A stretch of DNA of 64,000 bases from Acidobacteriota bacterium (GCA_035529075.1 DATKXK010000013.1:52853-116852); one strand, 5' to 3'; counted from the stretch's first letter, positions 45,795 to 56,666 are shown. A program made the numbers and translations. The notes: generated by a model from the letters alone, not told the origin.

Positions 45795-45823
45795 AATATG
45801 GCTAATCCCGACCGCATTGTCAA
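45795..45823 (-). promoter_or_regulatory. Sigma70 promoter of etfB
   Basis: TTGACA (45818-45823), 17-nt spacer, CATATT (45795-45800), leader of about 38 nt to ATG 45750. Confidence 0.7.
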
Positions 45824-45884
45824 GAATGGGTCGCGGCGGTCGAACCGGCGTGCAACAGGCACGCGCCCGGAGACCCGTGTGTGG

Positions 45885-46634
45885 TCAGGCGTCATGGTTT
45901 TCGTAATACTTCAGAGCCTGGCGAGCGGCTTTCTGTTCGGCCTCCTTCTTGGACAGCCCTCGACCCTCACCGACTTTACGCTGGCCGACCGTCACCACGA
46001 CATGAAAAACCTTTTCGTGGTCGGGGCCGCGCTCGGCGATCACGTCGTAGCGCGGCATGCCCTCTCCCCGGGATTGGATGAGCTCGAGCAGGTCTCCCTT
46101 GAAGTTCCACTGCGACGTATCGGAGAGAATAGACTCGCGGCGAGAGTAGATCAGCCTCAGCACCAGTTCCCGCGCCACCTCGAGGCCGCCGTCCAGAAAC
46201 ACGGCGCCGATAACCGACTCAAAAGCGTCGGAAATAATCGAAGCGCGCTCGCGGCCGCCGGTCTTTTCTTCTTCCTGCGACAGCCGGATGTACCGGTTCA
46301 GCCCGATCTCCGAACCCACCTGGGACAACGTCGTCTCGTTGACGAGCATGGCCTTTGTCTTGGTCAGGTCTCCCTCGCGCTTCCTGGGCTGGTCGCAGTA
46401 CAGTTGATGCGCGATGATAAGTCCGAGCACGGAATCACCGAGAAACTCCAGACGTTCGTTCGAAGGCAAATAGTAAGTGCTTGCCCCCACGTATGAGCGG
46501 TGAGTAAGACTGAGTTCGAGTAGCCGTCGATCCCGAAACCGGTAGTCGATCAACTCCTCAACCTCACCCGGGTTCATCTCCGGGCGGGTAGTTGGTGAAG
46601 AGAACAGGCCTGTGAATTTGCTCCAGAAGCTCAT
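45885..46634 (-). CDS. rnc: Ribonuclease III
   Basis: A 249-residue double-strand-specific endoribonuclease for rRNA and mRNA processing. The RNase III signature NERLEFLGD is at 59-67 and the second acidic cluster in IISDAFESVIGAVFLDGG supplies the other Mg ligands. A C-terminal dsRNA-binding domain (DLLELIQSRGEGMPRYDVI, then VGEGRGLSKKEAEQKAARQAL) ends the protein. Its start directly follows the fabF stop, continuing the plsX-fab-acpP-fabF-rnc order known from many bacteria. The N-terminal about 20 residues before the domain are slightly longer than usual. Confidence 0.98.
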   Translation of the reverse strand: MSFWSKFTGLFSSPTTRPEMNPGEVEELIDYRFRDRRLLELSLTHRSYVGASTYYLPSNERLEFLGDSVLGLIIAHQLYCDQPRKREGDLTKTKAMLVNETTLSQVGSEIGLNRYIRLSQEEEKTGGRERASIISDAFESVIGAVFLDGGLEVARELVLRLIYSRRESILSDTSQWNFKGDLLELIQSRGEGMPRYDVIAERGPDHEKVFHVVVTVGQRKVGEGRGLSKKEAEQKAARQALKYYENHDA

Positions 46635-47885
46635 CTACCTGCTGCCATCGAGCCTCCCGACCGCCAGGGTGACATTGTGCCCCCCGAATCCGAAGGAATT
46701 GGACAGCGCATAGTTGACCGTCCACTGACGCTTGATGTTGGGAACGATATCCAGATCGCACTCCGGGTCCGGGTCGTCGAGGTTTATGGTCGGATGAAGC
46801 ATATTGTGCTCGATCGACTTAAACGTCGTCACGAGTTCAACAGCGCCCGCTGCACCGAGCAGATGGCCGGTCATTGACTTGGTGGAATTGCACGGTACCC
46901 GTGCGGCATGCTCGCCAAGAACCGCTTTTATGGCCTTGATCTCAACGATATCGCCCAGAATAGTGCTGGTGCCGTGAGTGTTCACGTAGTCGATCTGTTC
47001 CGGTTTGAGGCCCGCGTCGGCCAGAGCAATCTGCATGGAGAGCCGGGAACCATGCCCTTCCGGATGCGGCGCCGTCAGGTGGTAGGCATCAGCCGTCATG
47101 CCGGCGCCGAGAATCTCGCCGTAAATCCTGCCGGCCCCCCGCCTGGTCGCGTGCGCAAGCGATTCCACGACCACGATAGCCGAACCCTCGCCCATAACGA
47201 ACCCGTCGCGCCCCCGGTCAAACGGCCGCGATGCCTTCTCCGGTTCATCGTTGCGCGTCGACATCGCCTTCGCCTGGCAGAACCCGGCCATCGAGGTCGG
47301 TGTGATCGTCGCCTCCGAACCGCCGGCGATCATGACGTCGGCCTCGCCCCGCTGAATGATGCGGTAGGCGTCCATAATGGCGTGGGCCGACGAGGCGCAG
47401 GCAGATACGGTGGCGTAATTGGGACCGCGAAAACCGTAACGCATCGACACCATGCCTGCGCACATGTCGATTATCATCATGGGGATGAAAAACGGTGAGA
47501 CGCGACTCGGACCGGACTTGACCAGCCGGGTATGCTGGGCTTCGAAGGTCGAAATCCCGCCGATCCCGGAGCCGATCACCACGCCGCAACGATCGAGGTC
47601 AAGCGTGCTGAGGTCCAGCCCGGCATCTTCGACCGCCTGCACACTCGCGGCGATGGCATACTGCTCCGCCGGGTCCATGTGCCGAAGCTCTTTTCGGTCG
47701 ATGTAACGAGTGGCTTCAAACCCCCTTACCTCGCCTGCGATCCGGGTCGAGTACTCCGAAACATCAAACCTGGTCACAGCCCCGACTCCGGACCTGCCCT
47801 CCAACAGCGCGTTCCAGCACTCGTCGACGGTGCAACCGAGAGGCGTAACAACGCCCATACCGGTGACAACGGCTCTCTGGTTCAT
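46635..47885 (-). CDS. fabF: 3-oxoacyl-[ACP] synthase II
   Basis: A 416-residue condensing enzyme that elongates acyl-ACP with malonyl-ACP. The nucleophile is Cys163 in VSACASSAHAIMD; the two His ligands are in VNTHGTSTILGD and KSMTGHLLGAAGAVE, giving the C-H-H triad. RAVVTGMGVVTPLG at the N-terminus and SFGFGGHNVTL near the C-terminus are standard. In a strain without a working FabH, FabF could be asked to start chains by decarboxylating malonyl-ACP; this is speculation raised by the truncated fabH upstream. Confidence 0.98.
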   Translation of the reverse strand: MNQRAVVTGMGVVTPLGCTVDECWNALLEGRSGVGAVTRFDVSEYSTRIAGEVRGFEATRYIDRKELRHMDPAEQYAIAASVQAVEDAGLDLSTLDLDRCGVVIGSGIGGISTFEAQHTRLVKSGPSRVSPFFIPMMIIDMCAGMVSMRYGFRGPNYATVSACASSAHAIMDAYRIIQRGEADVMIAGGSEATITPTSMAGFCQAKAMSTRNDEPEKASRPFDRGRDGFVMGEGSAIVVVESLAHATRRGAGRIYGEILGAGMTADAYHLTAPHPEGHGSRLSMQIALADAGLKPEQIDYVNTHGTSTILGDIVEIKAIKAVLGEHAARVPCNSTKSMTGHLLGAAGAVELVTTFKSIEHNMLHPTINLDDPDPECDLDIVPNIKRQWTVNYALSNSFGFGGHNVTLAVGRLDGSR

Positions 47886-47927
47886 AACGTTGGTCAGCTT
47901 CTCCTGCTGCGCTTCGGGCGAGCGCCC

Positions 47928-48170
47928 TTAGGTAGTCTTGGATGTAGCTTGATTGATGTACTTGATAGCGTCACCGACGGATGTGATTTTCTCTGCGTCT
48001 TCGTCCGGAATCTCCAGGGAGAATTCCTCCTCCAGGGCCATTACCAATTCTACCGTGTCAAGCGAATCAGCGCCAAGGTCCTCAACGAATTTGGCGTCTT
48101 CCTTGACCTGGCCGGCGTCCACACCAAGTTGCTCTACAATGATCTCTTTGACACGCTCTTCAACTGACAT
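47928..48170 (-). CDS. acpP: Acyl carrier protein
   Basis: An 80-residue acidic four-helix carrier that holds growing acyl chains on a 4'-phosphopantetheine. The attachment site is Ser36 in [20 protein letters not shown]. The rest ([35 protein letters not shown]) is typical. AAGGAGTC precedes ATG 48170. It lies between fabG and fabF as usual. Confidence 0.98.
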   Translation of the reverse strand: MSVEERVKEIIVEQLGVDAGQVKEDAKFVEDLGADSLDTVELVMALEEEFSLEIPDEDAEKITSVGDAIKYINQATSKTT

Positions 48171-48206
48171 TGCTGACTCCTTATAAATGATTCTCTTGTT
48201 TACTTC

Positions 48207-48941
48207 TTACACCGTAAGGCCGCCGTCCACCGTCAGAACCTGGCCGGTGACGTACGAAGCGTCATCGGACGCGAGAAACAGCACCGCGGACGCAACGTCG
48301 TCCGGCACCCCGGCACGACTGACCAGCGCCCTGCTGAGAAACGCCTGCCGGGCTGACTCCGGAAGACTCTTGGTCATCTCGGTCTCAATAAAACCCGGAG
48401 CCACGGCGTTGACGGTGATTCCGCGAGGGGCCAGTTCCTTGGCAGCCGATCTGGTCAGGCCGATCAACCCGGCTTTGGACGCCGAATAATTGGCCTGCCC
48501 CACATTGCCGCTGAAACCTATTACGGAACTTATATTAACAATACGCCCGGAGCGTTGTTTCATCATTATCTTCCCGGCTGCCTTGGTGACAAGAAAGGCT
48601 CCCTTCAGATTGATGTCAAGCACCGCGTCCCAGTCTTTTTCGTCCATACGGACTATCAGGTTGTCGCGCGTGATCCCGGCGTTATTGACGACTATGTCCA
48701 CCCGCCCGAACTCGCGCAGGGTCCGCTCGAACAGGTCGGCCACGGTCCCGGCGCTGGCCACGTCCACCGTGACGCCCACCGCGCGGCCGCCCAGCCCGGC
48801 CGCTACGCTGTCAACCTGGTCCTGGTCAAGGTCGCTGATTACGACCCTGGCCCCCGCTTCGGCAAACCGCTCGGCGATCCGCCGGCCTATCCCACGCGCG
48901 GATCCCGTGACGACAACGACCTTATCCTGAAAAGTCCCCAT
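48207..48941 (-). CDS. fabG: 3-oxoacyl-[ACP] reductase
   Basis: A 244-residue short-chain dehydrogenase that reduces 3-ketoacyl-ACP with NADPH. The cofactor loop is VTGSARGIGRRIAE at 11-24, with NNAGITRDNL and the catalytic Ser-Tyr-Lys in NISSVIGFSGNVGQANYSASKAGL. ATG 48941 was chosen because GAGGGGAGCAGG overlaps the fabD stop and sits at the right distance; the longer frame to 48962 is rejected. The protein ends in GGLTV, typical of FabG. Confidence 0.98.
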   Translation of the reverse strand: MGTFQDKVVVVTGSARGIGRRIAERFAEAGARVVISDLDQDQVDSVAAGLGGRAVGVTVDVASAGTVADLFERTLREFGRVDIVVNNAGITRDNLIVRMDEKDWDAVLDINLKGAFLVTKAAGKIMMKQRSGRIVNISSVIGFSGNVGQANYSASKAGLIGLTRSAAKELAPRGITVNAVAPGFIETEMTKSLPESARQAFLSRALVSRAGVPDDVASAVLFLASDDASYVTGQVLTVDGGLTV

Positions 48942-48951
48942 CCTGCTCCCC

Positions 48952-49884
48952 TCACACCGCAACGGACGCGAACGCCTTAATGTCCTGCAGGGTATCGAGA
49001 TTAAGCACTTGTTCGGGACGCATTTCTCTCCTGGCCAGCCCGCTGAGCACCTTGCCGGGACCGATCTCGATGACGTGTGTGACGCCCTGCGCCTTCAGAA
49101 ACGCCATCGTCTGGGCCCACTTCACGGGGGCCGTCACCTGCTCGACCAGCAATTCTCGAACGGTCCGGCCGTTGACAACAGCGCGGGCGGTCACGTTGGC
49201 CACCACCGGAGTTTCGGGAGCCTCGATCGACACCGAAGCCAGATACTCACGCAAACCGGACCTTGCCGGTTCCATTAGTGGTGAATGAAAGGCCCCGCCG
49301 ACCTCGAGCATGATGGCACGCTTGGCCCCGGCCTGCCGCGCCAGTTCCACGGCGTGTTCGACCGCCGCTACCGACCCCGACACGACCACCTGCGTGGTCG
49401 AGTTGAAGTTGGCGGGAACCACCACCCCCGTAACCGACGCCTGCCGGCAGATGTCTTCCACCGCCTCAGTGCTCAGCCCCATGGTCGCAGCCATGGTACC
49501 GGGGTTGAGGACACATGCCTCCTCCATCAGCGCCGCCCGCCGGACAACGGCCTTGATCGCGTCCGGAAACGTCAGCGACCCGCTGACGGCCAGGGCCGCA
49601 TACTCCCCGAGGGAGTGCCCGGCCGCGTAATCAAAGTCCGCCAGGTCGTCCCTTATCAGGGTTAATACCGCCAGCGAATGCAGAAGGATGGCCGGTTGCG
49701 TGAAACGCGTGCGCCTGAGGCGGTCGGACGGTCCCTCAAACGACAGCCTGGCTATATCCTCGCCGAGTTCATCGCTTGCCAGGTCGTACAGCGTTCGCAC
49801 CTCGGCGGAGGCATCGTAAAGTTCCTTGCCCATCCCTACATATTGGGAGGCCTGGCCGGGAAACAAGAGTGTTGTCTTACTCAC
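48952..49884 (-). CDS. fabD: Malonyl-CoA:ACP transacylase
   Basis: A 310-residue transferase that loads malonyl groups onto ACP. FPGQASQYVGMGKEL opens the protein; the nucleophile Ser91 is in AGHSLGEYAALAVSG, Arg117 region ALMEEA follows, and the active-site His is in VGGAFHSPLMEPA. EIGPGKVLSGL near the C-terminus is standard. The start is GTG 49884, 4 nt after the stop of the truncated fabH, whose last codons (AGGGGAAAAGG) provide the ribosome-binding site. Confidence 0.97.
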   Translation of the reverse strand: MSKTTLLFPGQASQYVGMGKELYDASAEVRTLYDLASDELGEDIARLSFEGPSDRLRRTRFTQPAILLHSLAVLTLIRDDLADFDYAAGHSLGEYAALAVSGSLTFPDAIKAVVRRAALMEEACVLNPGTMAATMGLSTEAVEDICRQASVTGVVVPANFNSTTQVVVSGSVAAVEHAVELARQAGAKRAIMLEVGGAFHSPLMEPARSGLREYLASVSIEAPETPVVANVTARAVVNGRTVRELLVEQVTAPVKWAQTMAFLKAQGVTHVIEIGPGKVLSGLARREMRPEQVLNLDTLQDIKAFASVAV

Positions 49885-49888
49885 GCCG

Positions 49889-50200
49889 CTACCGCCTTTT
49901 CCCCTGCATGGCGCAGGTGTTGGAGGGCAACCGGTAGCCGGGAGTAACGGTCCCGCAGATGAGCATCTGCACTTCCTCGCCGTTACATCTGGCCATCGCC
50001 AGGGCCCCCTTGCACGCCTGCACGGCCATGTCGGAGTTCATGATTTTTGCGCTTGCCACTCTATGCCCTCTGGTACCCGTGCGACTGATTATCCACTTGT
50101 CGGAGGTATTCACTATTTTCTCGAGGTCGATGTTAGTGATCCGATCCGGCGGAACATATGATCCGGTTTCCGAGATTCTGGCCCTTACTTTTCGCCCCAT
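49889..50200 (-). pseudogene. fabH: Truncated fabH (3-oxoacyl-ACP synthase III), N-terminal third only
   Basis: An open frame of 103 codons aligning with the first third of KAS III: RARISETGSYVPPDRITNID, LEKIVNTSDKWIISRTG, NSDMAVQACKGALAMA and LICGTVTPGYRLPSNTCAMQ. It ends in GKRR and a TAG 4 nt before fabD. About 220 residues, including the catalytic Cys, His and Asn, are missing, and no other frame holds them because fabD begins at once. Some conserved residues have changed (DEWI to DKWI; RTGI to RTGT). Its 5' end overlaps plsX by 68 nt. It occupies fabH's canonical place, so this is a deletion remnant, possibly kept for translation of fabD. Confidence 0.88.
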
Positions 50201-51227
50201 CATTCTTCCCAAAGTGGTTGGTTATCAACTCATCATGGATGCGCTCAGTGATCTTCTTGGTCGCCATCTCGTGCGCCACCACGATCGCCCGTGTTATCGC
50301 TTTAACGTTGGAAGACCCGTGGCAAATGATGACGATTCCGTTGACCCCGAGGAGGGGAGCCCCGCCGTATTCAGCGTAGTCAAAGGTGCTGCGCATGCGG
50401 CGCATGAACGGCAGCATCAGCATCACGGCAACGCGGGAAAAGACGTTGGTCTGAATCTGCCGGTTCAACGCCTTGACAAGCAGCGGCTGCACCGACTCGG
50501 CGAACTTCAGGAGAATGTTGCCGGTGAACCCATCCGTGACCGCAACGTCAACCGTGCCGGAGAGTATGTCACGTCCCTCTATATTGCCGACGAAATTGAT
50601 CTTGGAACTCTTGAGTAACTTCTGCGCGCTGAATATGAGCTCGTTGCCCTTGCTCCGTTCCTCGCCGATCGATATCAGGCCCACCCGGGGGGCCTCGTGA
50701 TCAAAGACCACCGAAGAGTAAACCGATCCCATCACCGCGAACTGTGAAAGGTGATTCGGCCTGCAGTCGGCGTTGGCGCCGACGTCGAGAACGACGGTGG
50801 GACGGCCGGTGCTGGTCGGGAATACGGTCGTGATCGCCGGCCGGCTGACGCCTTCGATGCGACCCAGGGTCACCAGAGCCGTGGCCATGACCGCACCCGT
50901 GTTCCCCGGCGACACAAACGCCACCGCCTTCCCGTCCTTGACGAGACGAAGTCCGATGGCCACGGAACTGCCCCGCTCCCGCACCCCGTCGGTGGCCGAC
51001 ATGTGCATTGGAATGATCTTCTCGGCATGGCGCACGGAAACATTTCCGGGCACGCCGGGAATCCGGCCCAGCACGCCGCGAATACCGTCCTCCTGCCCGA
51101 CCAGTATGACGTGGAGAGGCTCGCCGATCTTGCGGGCGGCTTCCACGCCGCCGCGCACGACCATATCCGGGCCGCAATCCGATCCCATGACGTCAAGCGC
51201 GATCGTTTGTTTCAGGTCCGGTGCCAT
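50133..51227 (-). CDS. plsX: Phosphate acyltransferase PlsX
   Basis: A 364-residue enzyme that converts acyl-ACP to acyl-phosphate for phospholipid synthesis by PlsY. IALDVMGSDCGPDMVVRGG near the start, then PGVPGNVSVRHAEKIIPMHM, AFVSPGNTGAVMATALVTLG, VLDVGANADCRPNHLSQFAVMG, LISIGEERSKGNEL and VAVTDGFTGNILLKFAE follow in order. ATG 51227 is chosen since it lies after the rpmF stop. The protein extends about 25 residues past the usual end (GKNDGAKSKGQNL...), overlapping the truncated fabH; this may be a read-through created by the same rearrangement. Confidence 0.96.
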   Translation of the reverse strand: MAPDLKQTIALDVMGSDCGPDMVVRGGVEAARKIGEPLHVILVGQEDGIRGVLGRIPGVPGNVSVRHAEKIIPMHMSATDGVRERGSSVAIGLRLVKDGKAVAFVSPGNTGAVMATALVTLGRIEGVSRPAITTVFPTSTGRPTVVLDVGANADCRPNHLSQFAVMGSVYSSVVFDHEAPRVGLISIGEERSKGNELIFSAQKLLKSSKINFVGNIEGRDILSGTVDVAVTDGFTGNILLKFAESVQPLLVKALNRQIQTNVFSRVAVMLMLPFMRRMRSTFDYAEYGGAPLLGVNGIVIICHGSSNVKAITRAIVVAHEMATKKITERIHDELITNHFGKNDGAKSKGQNLGNRIICSAGSDH

Positions 51228-51259
51228 GTGGTTACTTTCGCCGTAACGCCGATCGGGGA

Positions 51260-51442
51260 TCAGACTTCCTTGATCGAGATCACCTGCCGGCCGCGGTAAA
51301 AGCCGCAATGCGGGCATATGTGATGCGGCAGGCGGGATTGATGACAGTTGGGACACTCGCCCACGTTGGGAGCCGACACCTTCCAATTGGTGCGGCGCTT
51401 ACGTCCGCGCGTTCTCGAATGTCTGCGTTTGGGTAAAGGCAT
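51260..51442 (-). CDS. rpmF: Ribosomal protein bL32
   Basis: A 60-residue 50S protein. The N-terminal MPLPKRRHSRTRGRKRRTNW is basic, and the zinc-ribbon follows as CPNCHQSRLPHHICPHCGFY (CxxC...CxxC). The rpmF-plsX adjacency is widely conserved. Confidence 0.98.
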   Translation of the reverse strand: MPLPKRRHSRTRGRKRRTNWKVSAPNVGECPNCHQSRLPHHICPHCGFYRGRQVISIKEV

Positions 51443-51462
51443 CTGCGGCTCCTATTCTGAAG

Positions 51463-51987
51463 TTAGCGTCGCTGGTCGGAGAGTTTCTTAAGGCCGTCCC
51501 AGCGAGGGTCAGCAGTCTCGGCTTTGCAGTCGCACGTTTGTTCGTTCAGGTTGACGCCGCACGTAGGGCAGATGCCGCGGCAGTCTTCCCTGCAAAGAGG
51601 CTTCATCGACAACGAGAGCAGCAGCGCCTGCCTCACCGGTTCCGAGACATCCGCCAGCAGTTCGCTTCCCTGAAGATACACGTACATCTCGTAATCAGAT
51701 CCGTCCCTGCCGCGGGATGTTACCTGATCGACGCCACACACGACGAAATCGGTCGACTGGGCGACCGATTGCTCAAATTCGACCAGGCAGCGCGAACACG
51801 TAACCATGTAAGTGGCCGTAGTCTCGCCCTGGCAGAAAAACTCGTCACCCGACTGCTGTATAGCCAACTCGAGCCTGACCTCGCCGACCGCTGTCACGCC
51901 GTCGGCAAACGGTTTGAACCGGCCGGGCCCGACTGTCAACGTAGTGCATACGGGGAATTCTTTAAACTCCCGCAAGTCCAATATCAT
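51463..51987 (-). CDS. DUF177 (YceD) family protein
   Basis: A 174-residue protein of the YceD/DUF177 family, whose gene precedes rpmF in most bacteria; proposed roles concern 23S rRNA accumulation or ribosome synthesis. The family Cys motifs are in VTCSRCLVEFEQ and in the C-terminal CREDCRGICPTCGVNLNEQTCDC, which looks like a zinc site. No other domain. It opens the rpmF-plsX-fab operon. The 214 nt upstream (51988-52201) hold no convincing promoter; TTGACT-N17-TAGGTT near 51995-52025 is the best, weak candidate. Confidence 0.93.
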   Translation of the reverse strand: MILDLREFKEFPVCTTLTVGPGRFKPFADGVTAVGEVRLELAIQQSGDEFFCQGETTATYMVTCSRCLVEFEQSVAQSTDFVVCGVDQVTSRGRDGSDYEMYVYLQGSELLADVSEPVRQALLLSLSMKPLCREDCRGICPTCGVNLNEQTCDCKAETADPRWDGLKKLSDQRR

Positions 51988-52201
51988 AGCGTCCGAACCT
52001 ACCTAAAATGCACCCGAAAGTCAAGGCCTAAACTGAACGTCAAACCCCAACGCTGTCTTGGCGTTACGCGAATCCAGGCCGCCCCGACAAGCAGCCACGG
52101 GAAACCGGACTGCACGCGACCTTCCCGGCCATAGGTTTAACACCGCCGTGTTAGGTTGATACCACTAAAATCGTGCAGATGTTCCCGGGCGGGTGCAGAG
52201 A

Positions 52202-52627
52202 TTAAGTCGAGCCCTTCCGGCTTGCTTCCTCGAATATCCTGATGCGATTGGTCGCACGTGCCAGAGCAGCCAGAGTCACGGCGATGTCCACGTCGGACTC
52301 CCCCCGGCGAGCAGCTGACAGGCTTTGTCTGGCTCGCTCACGAGCCGTACGGGCGCGTTCAATGTCGATATCCTGCGCCCGCTCGACGGCGTCAGCCAGA
52401 AGTGTCGCCACGTTGTTCGAAACTTCGAGAAACCCGTTCGTCACCGCCATGATGTGCAGCCGTTCGTCGGTATCGCGAAAGCGGATCCTCCCCGGTTTGA
52501 GGGACGTTATCAGGGGGGCGTGCTGCGAAAGGACGCCCAGATACCCCTCGGCTCCGGGCACCGTGAGCGACCGGATGTCAAGCTCACAAATCACCTTTTC
52601 CGGTGTGACGATCGTCAGGTGAAACAT
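52202..52627 (-). CDS. atpC: ATP synthase F1 epsilon subunit
   Basis: A 141-residue central-stalk subunit that regulates ATP hydrolysis. The N-terminal beta-sandwich (FHLTIVTPEKVICELDIRSL, then PGAEGYLGVLSQHAPLIT, LKPGRIRF) and the C-terminal two-helix region are complete. ATG 52627 follows the atpD stop by 5 nt. It is the last gene of the operon; no rho-independent terminator is seen downstream. Confidence 0.98.
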   Translation of the reverse strand: MFHLTIVTPEKVICELDIRSLTVPGAEGYLGVLSQHAPLITSLKPGRIRFRDTDERLHIMAVTNGFLEVSNNVATLLADAVERAQDIDIERARTARERARQSLSAARRGESDVDIAVTLAALARATNRIRIFEEASRKGST

Positions 52628-52632
52628 CGCGC

Positions 52633-54042
<1,410 letters not shown>

Positions 54043-54079
54043 CTACTCCCGTATCGCAAAAACGTGATTATCATATGCA

Positions 54080-54943
54080 TCAGCCCTTCAGCGCCTCGGC
54101 TCCACTGACAATCTCCAGCAGCTCCTTGGTGATCTGTGTCTGGCGCGCCTTGTTGTAGTCCAGAGTCAACGAATCGACCAGTTCGCCAGCGTTTCTCGTC
54201 GCGTTACCCATAGCCATCATGCGGCTGCTGTGCTCGCTGGCAAACGACTCCGCAAGCACCGTCATCAGCTTCGTCTGCGCATAGCCGGGCATCAGGGCTG
54301 CGTAGATCTCTTCGGCCGACGGCTCGAAGATATAGTCGAGAGTGCCTCCGCCCTCACCCACGCGGGGCCGGGGAACCGGCAGATACCGCTCGACCTCGAC
54401 ACGGTACCGCACGGTTGACAGAAACCGCGTGAAGACAATGCTGATTTCATCCGTCTGGCCCGACATAAATCGGTCCGTCAGAAGGGATACCGCCTGCCTG
54501 GCCAGTTCGTAATCGGGCTGGCCGCCCCAGTCGCCGTAGTACTTCACGACCGGCTGCCAGCGCCGCCGGTAGTAGTCACGAGCGCGCTTTCCTATTACCA
54601 CAAGCTCCACCTCGACGCCGGTGGTCTCTCGCAGCCACCGGTCAGCTTTCCGGTGGACGTTGGCGTTGAACGAACCGCACAAACCGCGATCGGAGGAGAC
54701 AACCACAAGGGTCTTCTTCTTCGGCTCCCGCACCTCGAAGAACGGATGGACAATCTCGGTGGTCGCGGCCGCCGCCAGATGAGAAAGCATCTCGTCCATT
54801 TTCCTGGCGTACGGCTTGGCCTGCTCCACGCGCTGCATGGCCCGGCGAAGTTTGGCCGCAGCCACCATCTCCATCGCCTTGGTGATGCGCTCGGTGGACC
54901 GCACCGTCCGAATCCGTTTTCTTACTACACGTAGCGTTGCCAT
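54080..54943 (-). CDS. atpG: ATP synthase F1 gamma subunit
   Basis: A 287-residue rotor shaft. The N-terminal helix (RVVRKRIRTVRSTERITKAM, then EMVAAAKLRRA) and C-terminal helix (MMAMGNATRNAGELVDSLTL, then YNKARQTQITKELLEIVSGA) forming the coiled coil are present, as is SSDRGLCGSFNANV. It lies 128 nt after atpA, the largest gap in the operon, with no clear signal in it. Confidence 0.98.
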   Translation of the reverse strand: MATLRVVRKRIRTVRSTERITKAMEMVAAAKLRRAMQRVEQAKPYARKMDEMLSHLAAAATTEIVHPFFEVREPKKKTLVVVSSDRGLCGSFNANVHRKADRWLRETTGVEVELVVIGKRARDYYRRRWQPVVKYYGDWGGQPDYELARQAVSLLTDRFMSGQTDEISIVFTRFLSTVRYRVEVERYLPVPRPRVGEGGGTLDYIFEPSAEEIYAALMPGYAQTKLMTVLAESFASEHSSRMMAMGNATRNAGELVDSLTLDYNKARQTQITKELLEIVSGAEALKG

Positions 54944-55071
54944 GTACGTTCAGCAAACTCCTGCCCGTCGAGGTTCATCTTCCGACCGTCAACTGCGCCG
55001 CACACCGTCCGTGCCCGAAGGCTTCCGCCTGCAGCGCCGGCTTTCTGACGCCGCCCCGGCCGGAAATACCG

Positions 55072-56583
55072 TCACTCTGCCTTGAACCCGGCTTTGAACT
55101 CCTCGACGGCCTCTCTGAGTTTCTCCTCCGTGGCTTCACTGATTATCAACTCTCTCTCCAGCGTGTGCTCGATGTCCGGGTAGTGTTTCTCACAAAACAC
55201 ATGGAATGCCGACTCAAACTTCCCCACGGCTTCCGTTGGTAAATCGTCGAGATAGCCCTTGGTGCCGACCCAGATTTCCATGACCTGGCGCGCCACCGGC
55301 ATGGGCTGGTACTGTCCCTGCTTGAGCAGCTCGACCATCTTCTCGCCGCGATTGAGCTGGTTTCGCGTGGCCTCATCGAGGTCCGAGCCGAACTGCGTAA
55401 AGGCCGCCAGTTCCCGGTACTGGGCCAGGTCCAGCTTGAGCGACCCGGCCACCTGCCTCATCGCCTTCACCTGAGCGTTGCCCCCGACCCGCGAGACCGA
55501 GATGCCGACGTTAATGGCCGGCCGCACCCCGGCGAAAAACAGATCCGATTCCAGAAAGATCTGACCGTCGGTAATGGAGATGACGTTCGTCGGGATGTAG
55601 GTGGAGATGTCCCCTGCCTGCGTCTCGATAATCGGCAGGGCCGTGAGCGAACCACCGCCTTTCTCGTCCGACAGCTTGGCCGCCCGCTCCAGCAGTCTCG
55701 AATGGCAGTAGAAAATGTCGCCCGGATAGGCTTCACGTCCCGGGGGACGACGCAACAGGAGCGAGAGCTGACGGTACGCCTGGGCCTGTTTGGACAAATC
55801 GTCATAGATGCAGACAACGTGGCGGCCGGTGTACATGAACTCTTCGCCCATGGCCGCGCCGGCGTAGGGGGCGATATACTGCACGGGCGCCGGGTCGGTT
55901 GCGGTTGCCGAAACGACCGTGGTATACTCCATCGCGCCGTACTGTTGAAGGATTTCAACGACCCGAGCCACTGTTGACTGCTTCTGACCGATGGCCACGT
56001 AGATACAGAACACGTCCGTGTTCTTCTGATTTATGATAGTATCAATGGCCAGCGCCGTCTTGCCGGTCTGCCGGTCGCCGATGATCAGTTCGCGCTGACC
56101 GCGGCCGATGGGAATCATCGAATCAATAGCTTTGAGCCCCGTCTGCAACGGCTCCCTGACCGGCTGGCGTTCCACCACGCCGGGCGCCCGGCCTTCAAGC
56201 ACCCGATACGTCTCTGTCACCACCGGCCCCTTGCCATCCAACGGCTGCCCCAGCGGGTTGACGACGCGACCGACCAGCGCCTCGCCCACCGGAACCTGGG
56301 CCACCCGGCCCGTCCGGCGAACCGTGTCACCCTCGCTGATGTGCGTGTCGGAACCGAGAATTACGACTCCCACGTTGTCTTCTTCGAGGTTCAGCACCAT
56401 GCCGGTGATGTCCCCGGGGAAATCAACCAGTTCGGACATCTGCACGTCGTCAAGACCCCAGACGCGGGCGATGCCGTCACCCACCTGCAGGACCGTGCCG
56501 ACCGATTCCGTCTCCAGCTTGGTATCGTATTTCTCGAGTTCTTTTTTCAGGACCGATGATACTTCTTCGGGGTTTAGTGCCAT
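55072..56583 (-). CDS. atpA: ATP synthase F1 alpha subunit
   Basis: A 503-residue non-catalytic nucleotide-binding subunit. Walker A is [15 protein letters not shown], the arginine finger lies in [14 protein letters not shown], and the N-terminal crown begins [20 protein letters not shown]. The region after the P-loop ([20 protein letters not shown]) is standard. Ends EFKAGFKAE. It follows atpH by 83 nt. Confidence 0.99.
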   Translation of the reverse strand: MALNPEEVSSVLKKELEKYDTKLETESVGTVLQVGDGIARVWGLDDVQMSELVDFPGDITGMVLNLEEDNVGVVILGSDTHISEGDTVRRTGRVAQVPVGEALVGRVVNPLGQPLDGKGPVVTETYRVLEGRAPGVVERQPVREPLQTGLKAIDSMIPIGRGQRELIIGDRQTGKTALAIDTIINQKNTDVFCIYVAIGQKQSTVARVVEILQQYGAMEYTTVVSATATDPAPVQYIAPYAGAAMGEEFMYTGRHVVCIYDDLSKQAQAYRQLSLLLRRPPGREAYPGDIFYCHSRLLERAAKLSDEKGGGSLTALPIIETQAGDISTYIPTNVISITDGQIFLESDLFFAGVRPAINVGISVSRVGGNAQVKAMRQVAGSLKLDLAQYRELAAFTQFGSDLDEATRNQLNRGEKMVELLKQGQYQPMPVARQVMEIWVGTKGYLDDLPTEAVGKFESAFHVFCEKHYPDIEHTLERELIISEATEEKLREAVEEFKAGFKAE

Positions 56584-56666
56584 TCTCGCACTCCTGCATC
56601 AGTAAACGTCATAAAAATCTTGTACGCCGGACACGCGGCCGCGTGACCGGCCGGACACACACTGCC

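Noticed and set aside
52138..52153. Small inverted repeat TAACAC-CGCC-GTGTTA in the gap after atpC
   Set aside because: Only 6-bp arms, no T run and no known operator match; could be chance.
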